From positions 28,857-92,856 of the forward strand of contig NZ_JADNDZ010000052.1 in assembly GCF_015552075.1 (NCBI RefSeq): DNA of 64,000 nt. Reading direction: 5' to 3'. A program made the translations under genes and the position numbers. The notes under the pieces were generated by a model. That model was not told where the DNA came from, made no database searches, and was given only the letters and a program-made list of their open reading frames with translations. Below, in pieces: positions 25,129 to 35,869 of the stretch (position 1 is the first letter of the stretch; each line of letters starts with the position of its first letter). Origin of the DNA: Collinsella aerofaciens (lineage in GTDB: Bacteria > Actinomycetota > Coriobacteriia > Coriobacteriales > Coriobacteriaceae).

Positions 25129-27225
25129 TTACTTTTTGCGGGCAAGCTCACCGATGTTGGCGATGCCGGAGAAAACAGCCTCGAAGCGGTTAAGCAGCTT
25201 AAGGCGATTATCGCGGAGCTGCTCGTCCTTGTCCATGACCATGACCTCGTCGAAGAAACGGTCGATGGGCGCGCGCAGGGCGGCCAGGGCGGCAAACGCG
25301 GCAGGGTAATCCTCGGCAGCAAGGGCGGCGTCGACGGCGGTCTGGGCGGCCTCGGAGGCGTCGGCAAGCGCAAGCTCGACCTCGCCCATCAGGGCGCGGT
25401 CGTACTCCACGCCCAGCTCGGGCTTGGAGATATGCGCGGCGCGGGCGTAGGCAGTCGCCAGGTTGTCGAAGGTCTCGGCGTCGTTCTTGCGGGCCTCGTC
25501 GAGGGCGGCGCAGCGGGCGAAGAAGACCGACGGGGCAATAATGTGCACCGCGGAAACGGCGGCAACGGTGTCGGCCGGGATCTTCTCATCGCGAGCCATG
25601 CTCACCAGACGGCCGTGGAAGAAGTCACGGACCTGCTGGGCGACCTCGGCGGCGTCAAACTCAATGCCCTGCTCGCTATAGAGCTCGAGCGCAAAGTCGA
25701 TGAGCGACGTGGGGTCGATCGGCAGACGGTCGCGCAGGATGTTGATGATGCCGATGGCGGCACGACGCAGCGCGTACGGGTCGGAAGAGCCGGTCGGGGG
25801 CTCGCCGATGGCAAAAATACCGGCAATGGTATCGAGCTTGTCGGCGCAGGCCACGATGCAGCCAGCGGTACCCTCGGGCAGCTCGTCGCCGGCGAAGCGG
25901 GGACGATAGTGATCGCGAATGGCGTGGGCGACCTCGTCGTTCTCCCCCATCGCGATGGCGTAGTAACCGCCCATCACGCCCTGCTGGCTCGTGAACTCGA
26001 CGACGGCGTTGGACACCAGGTCGGCCTTGCACAGGTGAGCGGCGCGGCCGGCATCGGCGGCCAGGTGGGCACCCAGGTGAGCCTCGCGGGCAATAGCGAG
26101 CGCGAGCTGCTCAATACGCTCGGACTTGGCGAGCACGCTGCCGAGCTTCTCCTGGAAGGCGACCTTGGCCAGACGCTCGCGGAACTCGTCGAGGGAGATC
26201 TTCAGATCCTCCTCGTAGAAGAACTTGGCGTCATCCAGGCGGGCGCGCACAACGCGCTCGTTGCCGTCGATCACGCGCTCGGCGTTCTCGGGCTTGCTGT
26301 TGGAGACAATCACGAACTCACGCGTCAGCTTGCCCTCGCCGTCATAAATCGGGAAGTAGCGCTGGTTGGTGAGCATAGACTCGCAGATGATCTCGTGCGG
26401 GACCTTGAGGAACTCCTCATCGAAGGTACCGACGAGCACCGTCGGCCACTCGCAGAGGTTGATGACCTCCTCGAAGACCTTCTTGGGCGTATCGACGTGG
26501 CAGCCAGGACGGGCAGCCTCGACCTCGGCGATTCCGGCAAGGATGGCCTCGCGACGGCGCTCGGCAGAGAGCACGCCGGCGTCCTCGAGCACCTGCTCGT
26601 AAACAGCGGGGCTGGCGACCACATGGTCACCGGGGCCAAGCACGCGATGGCCGCGCGTGGTATTGCCGCTCGTCACGTCAGCAAAGGACACGGGCACGAC
26701 ATCCTCGCCCAAAAGGCAGCAGATCCAGCGGACCGGACGCACGAACGTGGCGTGCTGGTGACCCCAGCGCTGAGAGCGGTAATTGGGCCACTGCAGGCCG
26801 GCGATGGTCTTCTCGCACAGGGCCGTCAGAATCGGGGTGGCCGGGGCGGAAGGGATGTTCTTCTCGGCAAAGACGTACTCACGGCCGTCGGTGTCCTCGC
26901 GACGGACCAGGTCCTCGGCAGCCACACCGCACTTGCGGGCGAAGCCCTGGGCGGCTTTGGTGGCGTTTCCGTCGGCGTCGAAGGCGATGTTGGCCGCGGG
27001 GCCACGCTTAACCTCGTGAACCTCATCGGTCGCGGTGGCGACGTCGGCAACGAGCGCAGCCAGGCGACGCGGGCTCGAGATCACGCGGACCTCGCCGTGG
27101 GCCAGACCGGCCTCGTCGAGACCCTTGGCAATCATGGTGCCAAGCTGCTTGACGGCATTGTTCAGCGGTGCAGAGGGCATTTCCTCCGTACCGATCTCAA
27201 ACAGGAAATCCTTAGCGTCTGCCAT
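25129..27225 (-). CDS. glyS: glycyl-tRNA synthetase beta subunit
   Basis: Large subunit of the alpha2-beta2 glycyl-tRNA synthetase, needed for tRNA binding. 698 residues, the usual size. FLFEIGTEEMPSAPL at the N-terminus is diagnostic, and the C-terminal anticodon-binding domain ends with a basic KK. It starts three bases after glyQ, preceded by GAGGTGG. Confidence 0.97.
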   Translation of the reverse strand: MADAKDFLFEIGTEEMPSAPLNNAVKQLGTMIAKGLDEAGLAHGEVRVISSPRRLAALVADVATATDEVHEVKRGPAANIAFDADGNATKAAQGFARKCGVAAEDLVRREDTDGREYVFAEKNIPSAPATPILTALCEKTIAGLQWPNYRSQRWGHQHATFVRPVRWICCLLGEDVVPVSFADVTSGNTTRGHRVLGPGDHVVASPAVYEQVLEDAGVLSAERRREAILAGIAEVEAARPGCHVDTPKKVFEEVINLCEWPTVLVGTFDEEFLKVPHEIICESMLTNQRYFPIYDGEGKLTREFVIVSNSKPENAERVIDGNERVVRARLDDAKFFYEEDLKISLDEFRERLAKVAFQEKLGSVLAKSERIEQLALAIAREAHLGAHLAADAGRAAHLCKADLVSNAVVEFTSQQGVMGGYYAIAMGENDEVAHAIRDHYRPRFAGDELPEGTAGCIVACADKLDTIAGIFAIGEPPTGSSDPYALRRAAIGIINILRDRLPIDPTSLIDFALELYSEQGIEFDAAEVAQQVRDFFHGRLVSMARDEKIPADTVAAVSAVHIIAPSVFFARCAALDEARKNDAETFDNLATAYARAAHISKPELGVEYDRALMGEVELALADASEAAQTAVDAALAAEDYPAAFAALAALRAPIDRFFDEVMVMDKDEQLRDNRLKLLNRFEAVFSGIANIGELARKK

Positions 27226-27228
27226 GGC

Positions 27229-28140
27229 TTACGCCACCTCGCCTTCCTGGTCGGCATTCTCGTTGACTCCAGCGACCTCGGCCATGTAGGCCTCGCAGCA
27301 CGCCTTGGCGACGGCGCGGACGCGCAGAATGTAGTTGGCGCGCTCGACTGCGGACAGCGCGCCACGGGCATCGAGCAGATTGAAAGCGTGGCTGCACTTC
27401 ATGACGCAGTCGTATGCGGGCAGCGGCAGCTTGCGCTCCAGGCAGGAGTGGCACTCGGCCTCGTAGTCGTCAAACTTCTGACGCATCATCTCGACGTTGG
27501 CGACCTCAAAGTTATAGGCACTGAACTCGCGCTCGTTCTCGAGGAACACGTCGCCGTAGGTCATGGGCGTGCCGTCGGGCAGGTAGCTCCACACCAGGTC
27601 GTAGACCGAGTTGACGCCCTGAGCGTACATGGCGATACGCTCCAGGCCATAGGTGATCTCGACGGGCACGGGGTCGACCTCGATACCGCCCACCTGCTGG
27701 AAGTACGTAAACTGCGTGACCTCCATGCCGTTGAGCCAGACCTCCCAGCCAAGGCCCCAGGCGCCGAGCGTCGGGCTCTCCCAGTCGTCCTCGACAAAGC
27801 GGACGTCATGGTCGTTGGGATCCAGGCCAATGGCGGCAAGAGACCCCAGGTAGAGCTCCTGGGCGTTAACCGGCGAGGGCTTGATGAGCACCTGGAACTG
27901 ATAGTAGTGCTGCATGCGGTTGGGGTTCTCGCCGTAGCGGCCGTCGGCGGGACGGCGGCAGGGCTGCGCATAGCAGGTGCGCCACTCGGCGGGACCGAGC
28001 GAGCGCAGCGTGGTCGCGGTGTGGAAGGTACCGGCACCGACCTCGGAGTCATAGGGCTGCATAATGACGCAGCCCTGCTCGCCCCAGTACTGCTGGAGAC
28101 GCAGGATGATGTCTTGGAAGGAAAGCGATGAAGCGTTCAT
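27229..28140 (-). CDS. glyQ: glycyl-tRNA synthetase alpha subunit
   Basis: Catalytic class II subunit forming glycyl-adenylate. 303 residues. [19 protein letters not shown] and the motif 2 region [18 protein letters not shown] are characteristic. First gene of glyQ-glyS-ppsR. A -10-like TATAGT lies at 28187-28192 on the minus strand, right after the lepB stop; the matching -35 is weak. Confidence 0.97.
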   Translation of the reverse strand: MNASSLSFQDIILRLQQYWGEQGCVIMQPYDSEVGAGTFHTATTLRSLGPAEWRTCYAQPCRRPADGRYGENPNRMQHYYQFQVLIKPSPVNAQELYLGSLAAIGLDPNDHDVRFVEDDWESPTLGAWGLGWEVWLNGMEVTQFTYFQQVGGIEVDPVPVEITYGLERIAMYAQGVNSVYDLVWSYLPDGTPMTYGDVFLENEREFSAYNFEVANVEMMRQKFDDYEAECHSCLERKLPLPAYDCVMKCSHAFNLLDARGALSAVERANYILRVRAVAKACCEAYMAEVAGVNENADQEGEVA

Positions 28141-28199
28141 GCCTCTAATATCCCCTCGTCGAAACGATTACACGGTTAGGTACTGTACTATAGCGGTTT

Positions 28200-28763
28200 T
28201 TAGTCGATAGCGCCGATACGGTTGAGCGGCCAGTAGCGAACAAGCGCCACGGCGATCAGGTCCGAACGGTCGACCGGGCCAAAGTAGCGGGAGTCGGCAG
28301 AGTTCTCGCGGTTGTCGCCCATCACCCACACGCACCCGTCAGGGACGGTGTAAGGATAGCTCACCTGAGCAGCGGGCGCCTGGACCGAAAGCGGCCAGCT
28401 CATGCCGGTCGTATAGTCTTCATCGAGCGCCTGGCCGTCGACGACCACGTGTCCGTCCTGAAGGTCGACCGTCTGGCCGGCCGTGGCAATAACTCGCTTG
28501 ACGAGAACATCGTGCTCGGAGGTGCCATCGGGGTTGTGGAATACCACAATATCGCCCTGTTTGACGGGCTGACCGAGCTCGAGGCTCACCTTTTGCGCCA
28601 GAATCTGATCGCCAATCTCGATCGTAGACTCCATGGAGCCGGTAGGCACCACAAAGGGTTCAACCACAAACGAGCGAATCAAAAAGGTGGCGACGAGCGC
28701 AATCGCGACGACCACGATCCACTCAAAGGCACCCTTTAGCACGGAATGCTGCGATGGAACCAT
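28200..28763 (-). CDS. lepB: signal peptidase I
   Basis: Membrane-bound serine/lysine peptidase that removes signal peptides. 187 residues from the ATG at 28763, which lies two bases after the trmD TGA and behind GAGGAG. One N-terminal transmembrane helix (WIVVVAIALVATFLI) is followed by the catalytic Ser in VPTGSMEST, the catalytic Lys in DVLVKRVIA, and box E GDNRENSADSR. The open frame extends upstream only as a shadow of trmD. Confidence 0.96.
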   Translation of the reverse strand: MVPSQHSVLKGAFEWIVVVAIALVATFLIRSFVVEPFVVPTGSMESTIEIGDQILAQKVSLELGQPVKQGDIVVFHNPDGTSEHDVLVKRVIATAGQTVDLQDGHVVVDGQALDEDYTTGMSWPLSVQAPAAQVSYPYTVPDGCVWVMGDNRENSADSRYFGPVDRSDLIAVALVRYWPLNRIGAID

Positions 28764-28765
28764 TC

Positions 28766-29524
28766 TCACTCCTCGCTTAGCGAATACGACGCGTCCAAAA
28801 TCTCTTGCGCGTACGCGCGCTCCTCGGGCGTGAGCCGTGCCGTCTCGATCAGATCGGGACGCCAGCGGCAGGTGCGCTCGATAGCGTTCTTGCGACGCCA
28901 AGCATCGACCTTGGCGTGGTCGCCGCTCACGAGCACCGGAGGCACGCCCTCGCCGTTGAACTCGGCCGGACGGGTGTACTGCGCGTACTCGAGCAGTCCT
29001 CCGTCCTCGGCAGTCGAAAACGACTCGTCCACGTTGCTCATCTCGTCACCAAGGGCGCCGGGAATCAGACGCACGACGGCGTCGGCAACGACCATAGCGG
29101 GAAGCTCGCCGCCCGTAAGCACGTAGTCGCCGATCGACAAGCGCTCATCGGCATACGCATACGCGCGCTCGTCGACGCCCTCATAGCGACTGCACACAAA
29201 CAGCAGGCGCTCGCTTTTGAGCAGGCGCTCGGCCACATGCTGCGTAAAGGGCTCGCCGCAGGGCGTAAAGAACACAACCGTGGGCTTGGGACCTTCGGAG
29301 CTAATAGCCTCGATGGCCTCGGCGATGGGCTCGACCTTCATGAGCATGCCCTGCCCGCCGCCGTACGGCTCGTCATCGACGGTGCGATGACGGTCGTGCG
29401 TCCAGTCGCGCAGGTTATACGCCTTAAAATCAAAAAGGCCGGCCTTGCGGGCGCGGCCCAAAATCGATGTGGACATAACGGGCTCAAACATCTCGGGAAA
29501 GACCGAAAGGGTCTCGATCAGCAT
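28766..29524 (-). CDS. trmD: tRNA (guanine-N1-)-methyltransferase
   Basis: SPOUT-fold enzyme making m1G37 in tRNAs to prevent frameshifting. 252 residues. The knot region shows RYEGVDERA and SIGDYVLTGGE, and the N-terminal part DDEPYGGGQGM. The ATG follows GGGAGGACAAC. It is part of rpsP-khpA-rimM-trmD-lepB. Confidence 0.97.
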   Translation of the reverse strand: MLIETLSVFPEMFEPVMSTSILGRARKAGLFDFKAYNLRDWTHDRHRTVDDEPYGGGQGMLMKVEPIAEAIEAISSEGPKPTVVFFTPCGEPFTQHVAERLLKSERLLFVCSRYEGVDERAYAYADERLSIGDYVLTGGELPAMVVADAVVRLIPGALGDEMSNVDESFSTAEDGGLLEYAQYTRPAEFNGEGVPPVLVSGDHAKVDAWRRKNAIERTCRWRPDLIETARLTPEERAYAQEILDASYSLSEE

Positions 29525-29534
29525 GTTGTCCTCC

Positions 29535-30056
29535 CTACTTGTCCATATCGATCAAGCCGTCCATAACGTGGACGGAAATTGTTCCTGTGTCGGGAAGATC
29601 GAGCACAACCTGCTCGATCACGGGAATCAGCACCTCGCCGTACCGATCGCCCTCGACAACCCAAACATCGTTGGCGGGCGTCGACATAATCTCGACAATC
29701 GTGCCGAGCGAGCCAAAGCGCTCATCGACCACCTCGCGACCCATCAGGTCGGTATAGGCGGCGTCGAGTGAATCGAGCTCAAAATCGTCACGATTTGCCA
29801 GCACATAGCATCCCGTGATGCCCTCGGCGGCCGTCAAGTCATCAATGCCCTCAAACGCGACCAGATCGCCATCGCCCGTATCGTTAACGGATGCGACCGT
29901 GCAAAAGCGGTCGCGCTTGAGTGCCGGCGGCGTCAAGGCGACGCGCATACCCGGCTCCAATACAGAAGGAAGCCCCCGCAGCGGCTGCGCGAGGACCTCC
30001 CCCTTCCTTCCGTGCGGCTTGACCACACGGGCGATGTTTTTGTACTGGGACCTCAA
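29535..30056 (-). CDS. rimM: 16S rRNA processing protein RimM
   Basis: Assembly factor for the 30S head that binds S19. 173 residues with the N-terminal RVVKPHGRKGEV motif and the C-terminal PRC-barrel (VIPVIEQVVLDLPDTGTI-like). The only start consistent with the family is the TTG at 30056, four bases after the khpA stop, with a poorly spaced TAGGA; a further AGAGG lies upstream. Low initiation and coupling to khpA are likely. Confidence 0.93.
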   Translation of the reverse strand: MRSQYKNIARVVKPHGRKGEVLAQPLRGLPSVLEPGMRVALTPPALKRDRFCTVASVNDTGDGDLVAFEGIDDLTAAEGITGCYVLANRDDFELDSLDAAYTDLMGREVVDERFGSLGTIVEIMSTPANDVWVVEGDRYGEVLIPVIEQVVLDLPDTGTISVHVMDGLIDMDK

Positions 30057-30060
30057 GGTC

Positions 30061-30345
30061 CTAGCCCAGAACCTCTACCTCGACTGCAGTGTCGAGGCGA
30101 GCGGCCAGTGCACGGGCGAGCGTGCGAATGGCCTTGATGGTACGGCCACGACGGCCGATGACCTTAGCGACGTCATCCTCGGCAACCGAAACCTCAATAG
30201 TAGAGGCGTCTTCGCCATCGATGACCTCAAGGCTCACGGAATCCGGGTCGTCGACGATCTGAACAACGAGATATTCGACGAGATCGGCGATGCGATCTGA
30301 GAGCATTGCCTCACCCTCGAGCTGTGCAGCGTCAACCTCAGGCAC
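30061..30345 (-). CDS. khpA: KH-domain RNA-binding protein KhpA
   Basis: 94-residue protein with a single KH domain; the GxxG loop is GRRG in AKVIGRRGRTIKA. Relatives bind RNA, often with KhpB/Jag, and affect cell division and cell length in Firmicutes. The GTG start follows GAGGAG. It sits between rpsP and rimM, its conserved position. Confidence 0.93.
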   Translation of the reverse strand: MPEVDAAQLEGEAMLSDRIADLVEYLVVQIVDDPDSVSLEVIDGEDASTIEVSVAEDDVAKVIGRRGRTIKAIRTLARALAARLDTAVEVEVLG

Positions 30346-30348
30346 GAT

Positions 30349-30690
30349 TTACTCCTCGGCGCCCTCAGCGGCCTCAGCGGCAGCCTTAGCGGCCTCGGCC
30401 TCTTTGGCGAGCTGCTTCTTGGACTTCTTGACGACGGTCTCGGTCTTCTCGCCCTCGTTGGCGGCCTTGACCAGAGCGACGACAGCGTCGGTGAGCTGAG
30501 CGCCCTTGGCCTGCCAGTCGGCGATCTTCTCGAGATCGAGGTTGATGGTCTTGGGGGCGGTCATCGGGTTGTAGCGGCCAACCTCCTCGATGATACGACC
30601 GTCACGCGGGGCGCGGGAATCGGCGACGACGACACGGTAGTACGGACGCTTCTTAGCGCCGTGACGAGCAAGGCGAATCTTGACTGCCAA
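30349..30690 (-). CDS. rpsP: 30S ribosomal protein S16
   Basis: 113 residues. [20 protein letters not shown] at the N-terminus is diagnostic. The start is a TTG at 30690, six bases after GGAGGAG. The frame also reads 12 codons upstream, without S16 similarity. After the S16 core there is an Ala/Glu/Lys-rich tail of about 30 residues, as is common in actinobacteria. First gene of its operon. Confidence 0.97.
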   Translation of the reverse strand: MAVKIRLARHGAKKRPYYRVVVADSRAPRDGRIIEEVGRYNPMTAPKTINLDLEKIADWQAKGAQLTDAVVALVKAANEGEKTETVVKKSKKQLAKEAEAAKAAAEAAEGAEE

Positions 30691-30819
30691 AGGAAACTCC
30701 TCCAACCAAGCAGCTTTAGGCTGCAACTACAAACAAACAGTTGAACATAATACGCCATCGACGCGGGCAGGTGAAGTCCGTGAGACCAACTTCTTCGGTG
30801 TAGTCGAAGGCAAATCCAT

Positions 30820-30847
30820 ATCTTAGACAAGAATTCGCGATTTGCAA
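30820..30847 (-). promoter_or_regulatory. rpsP operon promoter
   Basis: On the minus strand TTGCAA (30847-30842), a 16-base spacer and TAAGAT (30825-30820). A leader of about 125 bases precedes rpsP. Confidence 0.65.
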
Positions 30848-30879
30848 GCACATCCACGCACCCCACATGAGCTGCGCGG

Positions 30880-30885
30880 TATACT
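30880..30885 (+). promoter_or_regulatory. dinB -10 element placed for a leaderless transcript
   Basis: TATACT ends seven bases before the dinB ATG at 30892, and there is no Shine-Dalgarno sequence in between. This spacing places the transcription start at or next to the ATG. Confidence 0.5.
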
Positions 30886-30891
30886 CATGCC

Positions 30892-32145
30892 ATGAAAAGA
30901 CGCGAACATACATACGGTTATGAGGATGCTGCGGGCGTCACGCCGCCGCCCTGGACGGGACCGGCGGTGGGCCTCATGGACCTCGACGCGTTTTTTGCGA
31001 GCGTGGAGATGCTCGACCACCCCGAGTGGCGCGGCAAGCCGCTCATCGTGGGCGGTGACGCCGATTCTCGCGGTGTTGTATCGACCTGCTCCTACGAGGC
31101 GCGTCGCTTTGGCGTGCATTCCGCCATGCCCTCGGCCGAGGCACGGCGCCTGTGTCCGCAGGCCATTTGGACGCATGGGCATTTTGATCGCTACCGCGAT
31201 GTCAGCGCGCAGGTCATGGCGATTCTCGCCGACGAGACCCCGCGCGTTGAGCGCGTATCCATCGACGAGGCCTTTATCGATATCACACCGGGTCGTTTTG
31301 CGCCCGAAGACCCGCTGCTGGTTGCACGGCGCATCAGTGATCGCGTGGCAGCGCTCGGCGTGACCTGCTCCATCGGTGTCGGCTGCAACAAAACGGTCGC
31401 AAAGATCGCAAGTGAGCGGGACAAGCCGTTTGGGTTGACCATCGTGCGTCCCGGAACCGAACAGCGCTTTTTGGCTGCGCTGCCGGTATCTGCCATGAGC
31501 GGCATCGGGCGCTCGGCCGAGGAGCGACTGCGCCGCATGCGCATCTACACGCTCGGCGAGCTGTCACGTGCACCGGAATCCACCTTGGCCTCTATTTTTG
31601 GTGTCAACGGCGAACGCATGCGCCAGCGTGCGCTGGGACTCGAGGTTTCCGAAGTCACGAGTCTTGATGAGGAACGCGAGGTTAAATCGGTGAGCAATGA
31701 GCGCACCTTTGCGAAAGATTTGACTGAGCGTGGGGACATCGAAGCGGCGATTGCACTGTTGGGAGAGTCAGTGGGACGCCGTCTGCGCCGTCAGGGACTA
31801 ACGGGCGCCACGGTGACGCTCAAGCTCAAGTATTCGTATGGAAGCGGGCGAACGGCGCAGCGGCGGCTGCCTCATCCGACCGACGATGAGAACATCTTCG
31901 TGGCGGTTGCACTCGAACTGCTCGACAACATCTGGCAGGAAGGCATGCATGTTCGCTTAGCTGGCATCGGCATGAGCGATTTCGATCACCAAGGCGGGAT
32001 CCAAACCGACCTGTTCTGCGAGATCGATGACCGCGGAGCCCAATCCAGCGACCGCCGCGACCTCTCCGTCGCCATCGACGCCGTCCGAGACAAATTCGGC
32101 GACACCGCCCTATCCTTCGGCCGCCAATCCCGCTTCAACGATTAA
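30892..32145 (+). CDS. dinB: DNA polymerase IV (Y family)
   Basis: Error-prone translesion polymerase of 417 residues. The catalytic acidic residues are in LMDLDAFFASVE (near 29-40) and RVSIDEAFIDIT. Helix-hairpin-helix and little-finger domains follow. No C-terminal clamp-binding motif is obvious. The gene is divergent from rpsP and lacks a ribosome binding site. A -10 just upstream suggests a leaderless mRNA. I see no clear LexA box. Confidence 0.95.
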   Translation: MKRREHTYGYEDAAGVTPPPWTGPAVGLMDLDAFFASVEMLDHPEWRGKPLIVGGDADSRGVVSTCSYEARRFGVHSAMPSAEARRLCPQAIWTHGHFDRYRDVSAQVMAILADETPRVERVSIDEAFIDITPGRFAPEDPLLVARRISDRVAALGVTCSIGVGCNKTVAKIASERDKPFGLTIVRPGTEQRFLAALPVSAMSGIGRSAEERLRRMRIYTLGELSRAPESTLASIFGVNGERMRQRALGLEVSEVTSLDEEREVKSVSNERTFAKDLTERGDIEAAIALLGESVGRRLRRQGLTGATVTLKLKYSYGSGRTAQRRLPHPTDDENIFVAVALELLDNIWQEGMHVRLAGIGMSDFDHQGGIQTDLFCEIDDRGAQSSDRRDLSVAIDAVRDKFGDTALSFGRQSRFND

Positions 32146-32156
32146 CCACCTTTGGG

Positions 32157-32200
32157 TAAAAAGAAAGCCGGGCAGGTGCGGAAAACCGCAACTGCCCGGC
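32157..32200 (-). terminator. intrinsic terminator of the obgE-rsfS operon
   Basis: A 15-bp stem with one mismatch (32167-32181 with 32186-32200) around a TTTT loop is followed on the minus strand by CTTTCTTTTTACC. It could also stop dinB transcription from the other side, though the plus side lacks a T-run. Confidence 0.88.
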
Positions 32201-32213
32201 GATATGCGTGAGG

Positions 32214-32241
32214 TTAGCTAAACCCCGTCTCAAATGAGCTA
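32214..32241. repeat. half-copy of the intergenic repeat abutting the rsfS stop codon
   Basis: TTAGCTAAA followed by CCCCGTCTCAAATGAGCTA closely matches the right arm of the 24.1 kb inverted repeat, except for a short gap and two or three substitutions. As there, it ends directly at the stop codon (TAG at 32244-32242) of a minus-strand gene. Confidence 0.6.
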
Positions 32242-32697
32242 CTAGAGGAGGTTGAGGGGGAGCTGGGGGGCGTCGCCCCAGAGCTTTTCTAGGCGGTAGA
32301 AGTCGCGGGCTTCGGGAGTGAAGACGTGGACGACAACAGAACCGTAGTCCATGAGCATCCAGGTCTTCTGCTCACGGCCCTCGATGGAGAACGGATGCTC
32401 GCCGCAAGCCTCGGCGACCTTCTCCTCGATCTCGTCGACGATCGAATCGACTTGGCGGTTGTTGGTACCGGTGGCGAGCACAAAGTAGTCGCACACATCG
32501 GAAAGCTCGGTCAGGTCGAGCACCTGCACGTCCTCGCCCTTCTTGTCGTAGGCGGCCTGCGCGGCGGCGCGGGCGACATCCTCGGCGGCGACACCGCTCG
32601 CAGACAGCGAGGCGGCAGTGCGGTCGGACGTGGCGACGAAGCTCTTGTGCTCCACACCTTCAAGAATCTGCTCGTCGGTCATGGTCTCGTCGGCCAT
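32242..32697 (-). CDS. rsfS: ribosome silencing factor RsfS
   Basis: Binds L14 and blocks subunit joining when nutrients are scarce. 151 residues. The core contains LSDVCDYFVLATGTNNRQV and DYGSVVVHVF. About 40 extra N-terminal residues, acidic at first and then alanine-rich, precede it. The obgE-nadD-yqeK-rsfS order is conserved in many Gram-positives. Confidence 0.95.
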   Translation of the reverse strand: MADETMTDEQILEGVEHKSFVATSDRTAASLSASGVAAEDVARAAAQAAYDKKGEDVQVLDLTELSDVCDYFVLATGTNNRQVDSIVDEIEEKVAEACGEHPFSIEGREQKTWMLMDYGSVVVHVFTPEARDFYRLEKLWGDAPQLPLNLL

Positions 32698-32724
32698 GGA
32701 ATACCTCTTTCTAGACAGCCCGAG

Positions 32725-33333
32725 CTAGCGCAGCTGGGCGTAATGGTTGTAAATCGAAATAGCCGTGGGATAAAGATAGCGCCCGGACTGAATCACATAG
32801 ACCAAACCCTGCGCAAAACAGGAGAAGAACAACTCGTCGAGCGTCGACTCCCCCACCATCTTGCGCAGCGCATGGGCATAATCGCCGTGGCGGTTGGGTT
32901 CGATGGCATCAGCCACAAAGACCACCATATCGAGCGGCGTCATGTCGCAAGCGCCCACGGTGTGACGGTCGACAGCCTGAAAGACCGCCGGCGACAGCTC
33001 GGGAAAAAGCTGCGGAAGTTCATAGGCGGCAACAGGGCCATGCAAAAGCGGCGTCGCGGCGGAAGGAGAGCCGGCAATCTTGATGCCATAGTGAAGCGCG
33101 CGGGCCACGAGCTCGTCATCGGAAAGCACCTTGTCCCAGTCGTGGATCAAGCCGGCGGCAGCGGCATCAAAGCGGTCAACGCCGTAGACCTCGGCCAGAT
33201 GAAGTGCGGTCTCGGCAACACCCAGCGAATGCACATAGCGCTTGCGCTTATCCTTCATGCGAACATCGAGCAGCTCTTGAATGCGCTTGAGCAGTGCGCG
33301 CTCATCGCCCTCAAACTGATCCTCTACCGACAA
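32725..33333 (-). CDS. yqeK: HD-domain hydrolase YqeK (diadenosine tetraphosphate hydrolase)
   Basis: 202 residues with the HD superfamily metal ligands in RYVHSLGVAE, GLIHDWDK and AVDRHTVG. Relatives hydrolyse Ap4A symmetrically. The start is a TTG at 33333 with GGGGG six bases upstream. It lies 12 bases after nadD, its usual neighbour. Confidence 0.92.
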   Translation of the reverse strand: MSVEDQFEGDERALLKRIQELLDVRMKDKRKRYVHSLGVAETALHLAEVYGVDRFDAAAAGLIHDWDKVLSDDELVARALHYGIKIAGSPSAATPLLHGPVAAYELPQLFPELSPAVFQAVDRHTVGACDMTPLDMVVFVADAIEPNRHGDYAHALRKMVGESTLDELFFSCFAQGLVYVIQSGRYLYPTAISIYNHYAQLR

Positions 33334-33345
33334 CGTAGACCCCCA

Positions 33346-34023
33346 TCACTCAAAATCTTCTTGGCCCAAATCGGCATATAGCCTGCGTTTGCGAATGTAG
33401 CCGAGCACGGACTCGCTCGTAAGATAGCGCACGCTCATGCCGCGGGCAACTCGCTTACGAATGTTCGTCGAGCTGATCGCCAGCGCCGGAATCTGAATAT
33501 AGCGCACGTCGAACGGCAGCCCCGACTCTTTGATTCGGGCACGCGCCGTATCGATATCAAAGCCCGGTCGTGTCGCCGCAATAAAGGTAGCAAGCTCAGC
33601 GATTCGTTCGGCATCATGCCAGGTCACAATATCGATAATCGCGTCGGCGCCCGTAATAAAGTAGAGCTTTACCTGCGGCGGGTAAAAGTCGCGAAGGGCA
33701 TGAAGCGTATCGGCCGTATAGGTTACGCCCGGGCGGTCGATCTCGAACCGGCTCGCCAAAAAGGCCGGGTTCGCAGCGGTGGCGAGGACCGTCATGGCAT
33801 AACGGTCCTCGGCAGGCGTCACCGGCTTGTCAAGCTTAAAGGCAGGAGAGCCCGCCGGCATAAAGAGCACAGCGTCCAAGTCGAGCGACTCGCGCGCCTG
33901 CTCGGCGGTCACCAGGTGCCCGTAATGGATGGGATCAAAGGTGCCACCCATAATACCGAGCCTAAACTCCTGCCCGTCCTCTAGAGGAAGCTCGGGCAAA
34001 CCGATTCCACCGCGCAGCGACAT
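33346..34023 (-). CDS. nadD: nicotinate-nucleotide adenylyltransferase
   Basis: Makes deamido-NAD from nicotinate mononucleotide and ATP. 225 residues. The nucleotidyltransferase motifs GIMGGTFDPIHYGH (near 24-37) and AISSTNIRKR near the C-terminus are present. The first 20 residues precede the conserved core. It starts three bases after the obgE stop. Confidence 0.96.
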   Translation of the reverse strand: MSLRGGIGLPELPLEDGQEFRLGIMGGTFDPIHYGHLVTAEQARESLDLDAVLFMPAGSPAFKLDKPVTPAEDRYAMTVLATAANPAFLASRFEIDRPGVTYTADTLHALRDFYPPQVKLYFITGADAIIDIVTWHDAERIAELATFIAATRPGFDIDTARARIKESGLPFDVRYIQIPALAISSTNIRKRVARGMSVRYLTSESVLGYIRKRRLYADLGQEDFE

Positions 34024-34026
34024 GGC

Positions 34027-35505
<1,479 letters not shown>

Positions 35506-35509
35506 CTAC

Positions 35510-35553
35510 AAAAAAGAGGGAGACCCTTGAATCCTAAAACTCAAGTGCCTCCC
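35510..35553 (-). terminator. intrinsic terminator after rpmA
   Basis: A 12-position stem with two mismatches (35518-35529 with 35542-35553) is followed on the minus strand by TCTTTTTTG. It separates rplU-rpmA from obgE, although read-through may supply obgE. Confidence 0.75.
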
Positions 35554-35578
35554 ACATATGTGCTCTATGAAGGGTGAA

Positions 35579-35836
35579 TTACGCGTTCGCGAGCGGGCGT
35601 ACGCTGACCCTGTGCTTGATACCCTTGTGGAACTCAACGGTACCGTCGACCAGCGCGAACAGCGTGTCGTCCTTACCACGGCCAACGTTCTCACCCGGGT
35701 GGATGTGCGTGCCGTGCTGACGGACGAGAATCGTGCCCGTGGTTACCGTCTGGCCGGCATAGCGCTTCGTGCCAAGGCGCTGACCGCGGGAGTCACGGCC
35801 ATTACGGGAGGAACCGAGTCCTTTTTTGTGTGCCAT
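35579..35836 (-). CDS. rpmA: 50S ribosomal protein L27
   Basis: 85 residues. The N-terminus [16 protein letters not shown] and [18 protein letters not shown] are diagnostic. There is no cleavable N-terminal extension of the Firmicutes type. It follows rplU. Confidence 0.98.
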   Translation of the reverse strand: MAHKKGLGSSRNGRDSRGQRLGTKRYAGQTVTTGTILVRQHGTHIHPGENVGRGKDDTLFALVDGTVEFHKGIKHRVSVRPLANA

Positions 35837-35869
35837 TGTGTATACCTACTCTTTCGTTACGAGTGTAAT

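Noticed and set aside
24877..28131. 1084-codon plus-strand frame opposite glyS and glyQ
   Set aside because: It covers two secure minus-strand genes and reads as low-complexity Gly/Leu/Val/Asp/His. It is a shadow frame.
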